Assembly: GCA_017380355.1 (NCBI GenBank)
Contig: JAFOED010000122.1
Span: forward strand, 1-5,309
Direction: 5' to 3'
Length of the DNA stretch: 5,309 nt
Origin: Ruminococcus sp.
Lineage (GTDB): Bacteria > Bacillota > Clostridia > Oscillospirales > Acutalibacteraceae
In this document: positions 5,047-5,309 of the stretch, in pieces
How the letters are laid out: each line of letters begins with the position of its first letter
Numbering within the stretch: the stretch's first letter is position 1
The notes under the pieces: model-generated
What the model was told of the DNA's origin: nothing
The model's input: the letters and a program-made list of their open reading frames with translations, nothing else
Databases searched by the model: none
Program-made: the position numbers and the translations under genes

Positions 5047-5205
5047 ATGGCTTTAACTTATTACATCCGCAGTTGGGATCCTCGTTCGACATATCCGACG
5101 AATCCGCAGGAAGGCGACATCTGCTACACGATAACGCTCGACCAGACATGGGCACCCGTCGGCGGTGTGAAGAAGGACAACATCGTGAAGGAAGAGATCT
5201 ACTGC
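5047..5205 (+). CDS. Unknown small phage protein, 3' end lost at a junction
   Basis: The ATG at 5047 has a strong AAGGAG (5033-5038) overlapping the stop of the gene before it. About 53 residues are readable: MALTYYIRSWDPRSTYP, a GDICYTITLDQTWAPVGG stretch, then VKKDNIVKEEIYC. The stretch is aromatic and probably strand-forming. I do not recognise the family. The frame runs on without a stop to 5309, but after about 5205 the DNA is AT-rich and its minus strand reads as the end of a different protein. The plus-strand residues past that point are therefore probably not real. The operon position suggests a phage structural accessory or lysis-module protein. This is inference only. Confidence 0.5.
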
Positions 5206-5208
5206 AAT
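5197..5208. other. Second junction, phage DNA to AT-rich bacterial DNA
   Basis: The GC-rich phage frame ends without a stop. Immediately to the right, AT-rich DNA begins whose minus strand codes for the C-terminus of a membrane protein, with its TAA at 5208-5210. The stop codon lies within a few bases of the join. ATCTACTGC at 5197-5205 resembles ATCTAGTGC at 4154-4162, the other junction, with one mismatch. Confidence 0.55.
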
Positions 5209-5309
5209 TATTTTACTTTGTCTCTCTTACATGTAAATGCAATAACAAAGCATACTGCGATACAGATAAGACATGCAACTTTTCCTGCTGGAGTTGGAGC
5301 TCCGAGAAC
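5208..5309 (-). CDS. C-terminal 33 residues of a membrane protein
   Basis: Read on the minus strand from the window edge, the frame gives VLGAPTPAGKVACLI, then a hydrophobic stretch to about residue 26, and ends FTCKRDKVK before a TAA. A hydrophobic helix of about 16 residues followed by a short basic tail is the usual C-terminus of a polytopic transporter, with the tail in the cytosol. The family cannot be named from this fragment. The 5' part lies outside the window. Composition matches the bacterial DNA at the left, not the phage block beside it. No terminator is visible after the stop because the junction follows at once. Confidence 0.5.
   Translation of the reverse strand, partial: VLGAPTPAGKVACLICIAVCFVIAFTCKRDKVK

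Noticed and set aside
5206..5309. Continuation of the plus-strand frame from 5047 to the window end
   Set aside because: Composition changes at about 5205, and the opposite strand reads as a plausible membrane protein C-terminus with a stop at 5208-5210.
1..5309. CRISPR array, tRNA, rRNA, transposase or riboswitch
   Set aside because: I scanned both strands and saw no regularly spaced repeats, tRNA-like cloverleaf, transposase motif or long structured leader.

Overview
The window looks like a short metagenomic contig from a Firmicutes bacterium of the Ruminococcus/Oscillospirales type. The evidence is AT-rich DNA with G-rich Shine-Dalgarno sites, ECF sigma factors paired with one-pass membrane anti-sigma proteins, and a secreted protein ending in a ruminococcal-style type I dockerin. 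The genus is inferred from these family features, not proven.

Layout. Positions 1-162 hold no gene but carry two strong hairpins. Positions 163-2242 (minus strand) form a tight three-gene operon, transcribed right to left: ECF sigma factor, anti-sigma protein with an extracellular domain, secreted dockerin protein. Positions 2331-2352 are a terminator. Positions 2360-3678 (minus strand) form a second, paralogous sigma/anti-sigma pair. Positions 3701-3750 hold its likely promoter, and 3767-3789 the terminator of a further minus-strand gene whose 5' end is missing (3795 to about 4160).

At about 4155-4165 the sequence changes abruptly to GC-richer, plus-strand phage DNA: the 3' part of a tail-fibre gene, a small membrane/coiled-coil protein, and the start of an unknown small protein. 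At about 5200-5207 it switches back to AT-rich DNA, which on the minus strand encodes the last 33 residues of a membrane protein. Four reading frames are truncated at the junctions or the window end, so the roughly 1 kb phage block is either an assembly chimera or a rearranged prophage fragment.

How the genes may work together. Each anti-sigma protein has a short cytosolic N-terminus with a shared motif (no zinc-binding anti-sigma motif seen), one membrane helix, a linker, and an extracellular beta-rich domain. That outer domain shares a recognisable pattern with the N-terminal domain of the secreted dockerin protein encoded in the same operon. The inferred model is two parallel outside-to-inside signalling modules, probably sensing a polysaccharide or surface ligand, one of which co-expresses a secreted, cohesin-docking protein of related fold. 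This is conceptually like sigma-I/RsgI control of cellulosomes but built from ECF sigma factors. The ligand is unknown.
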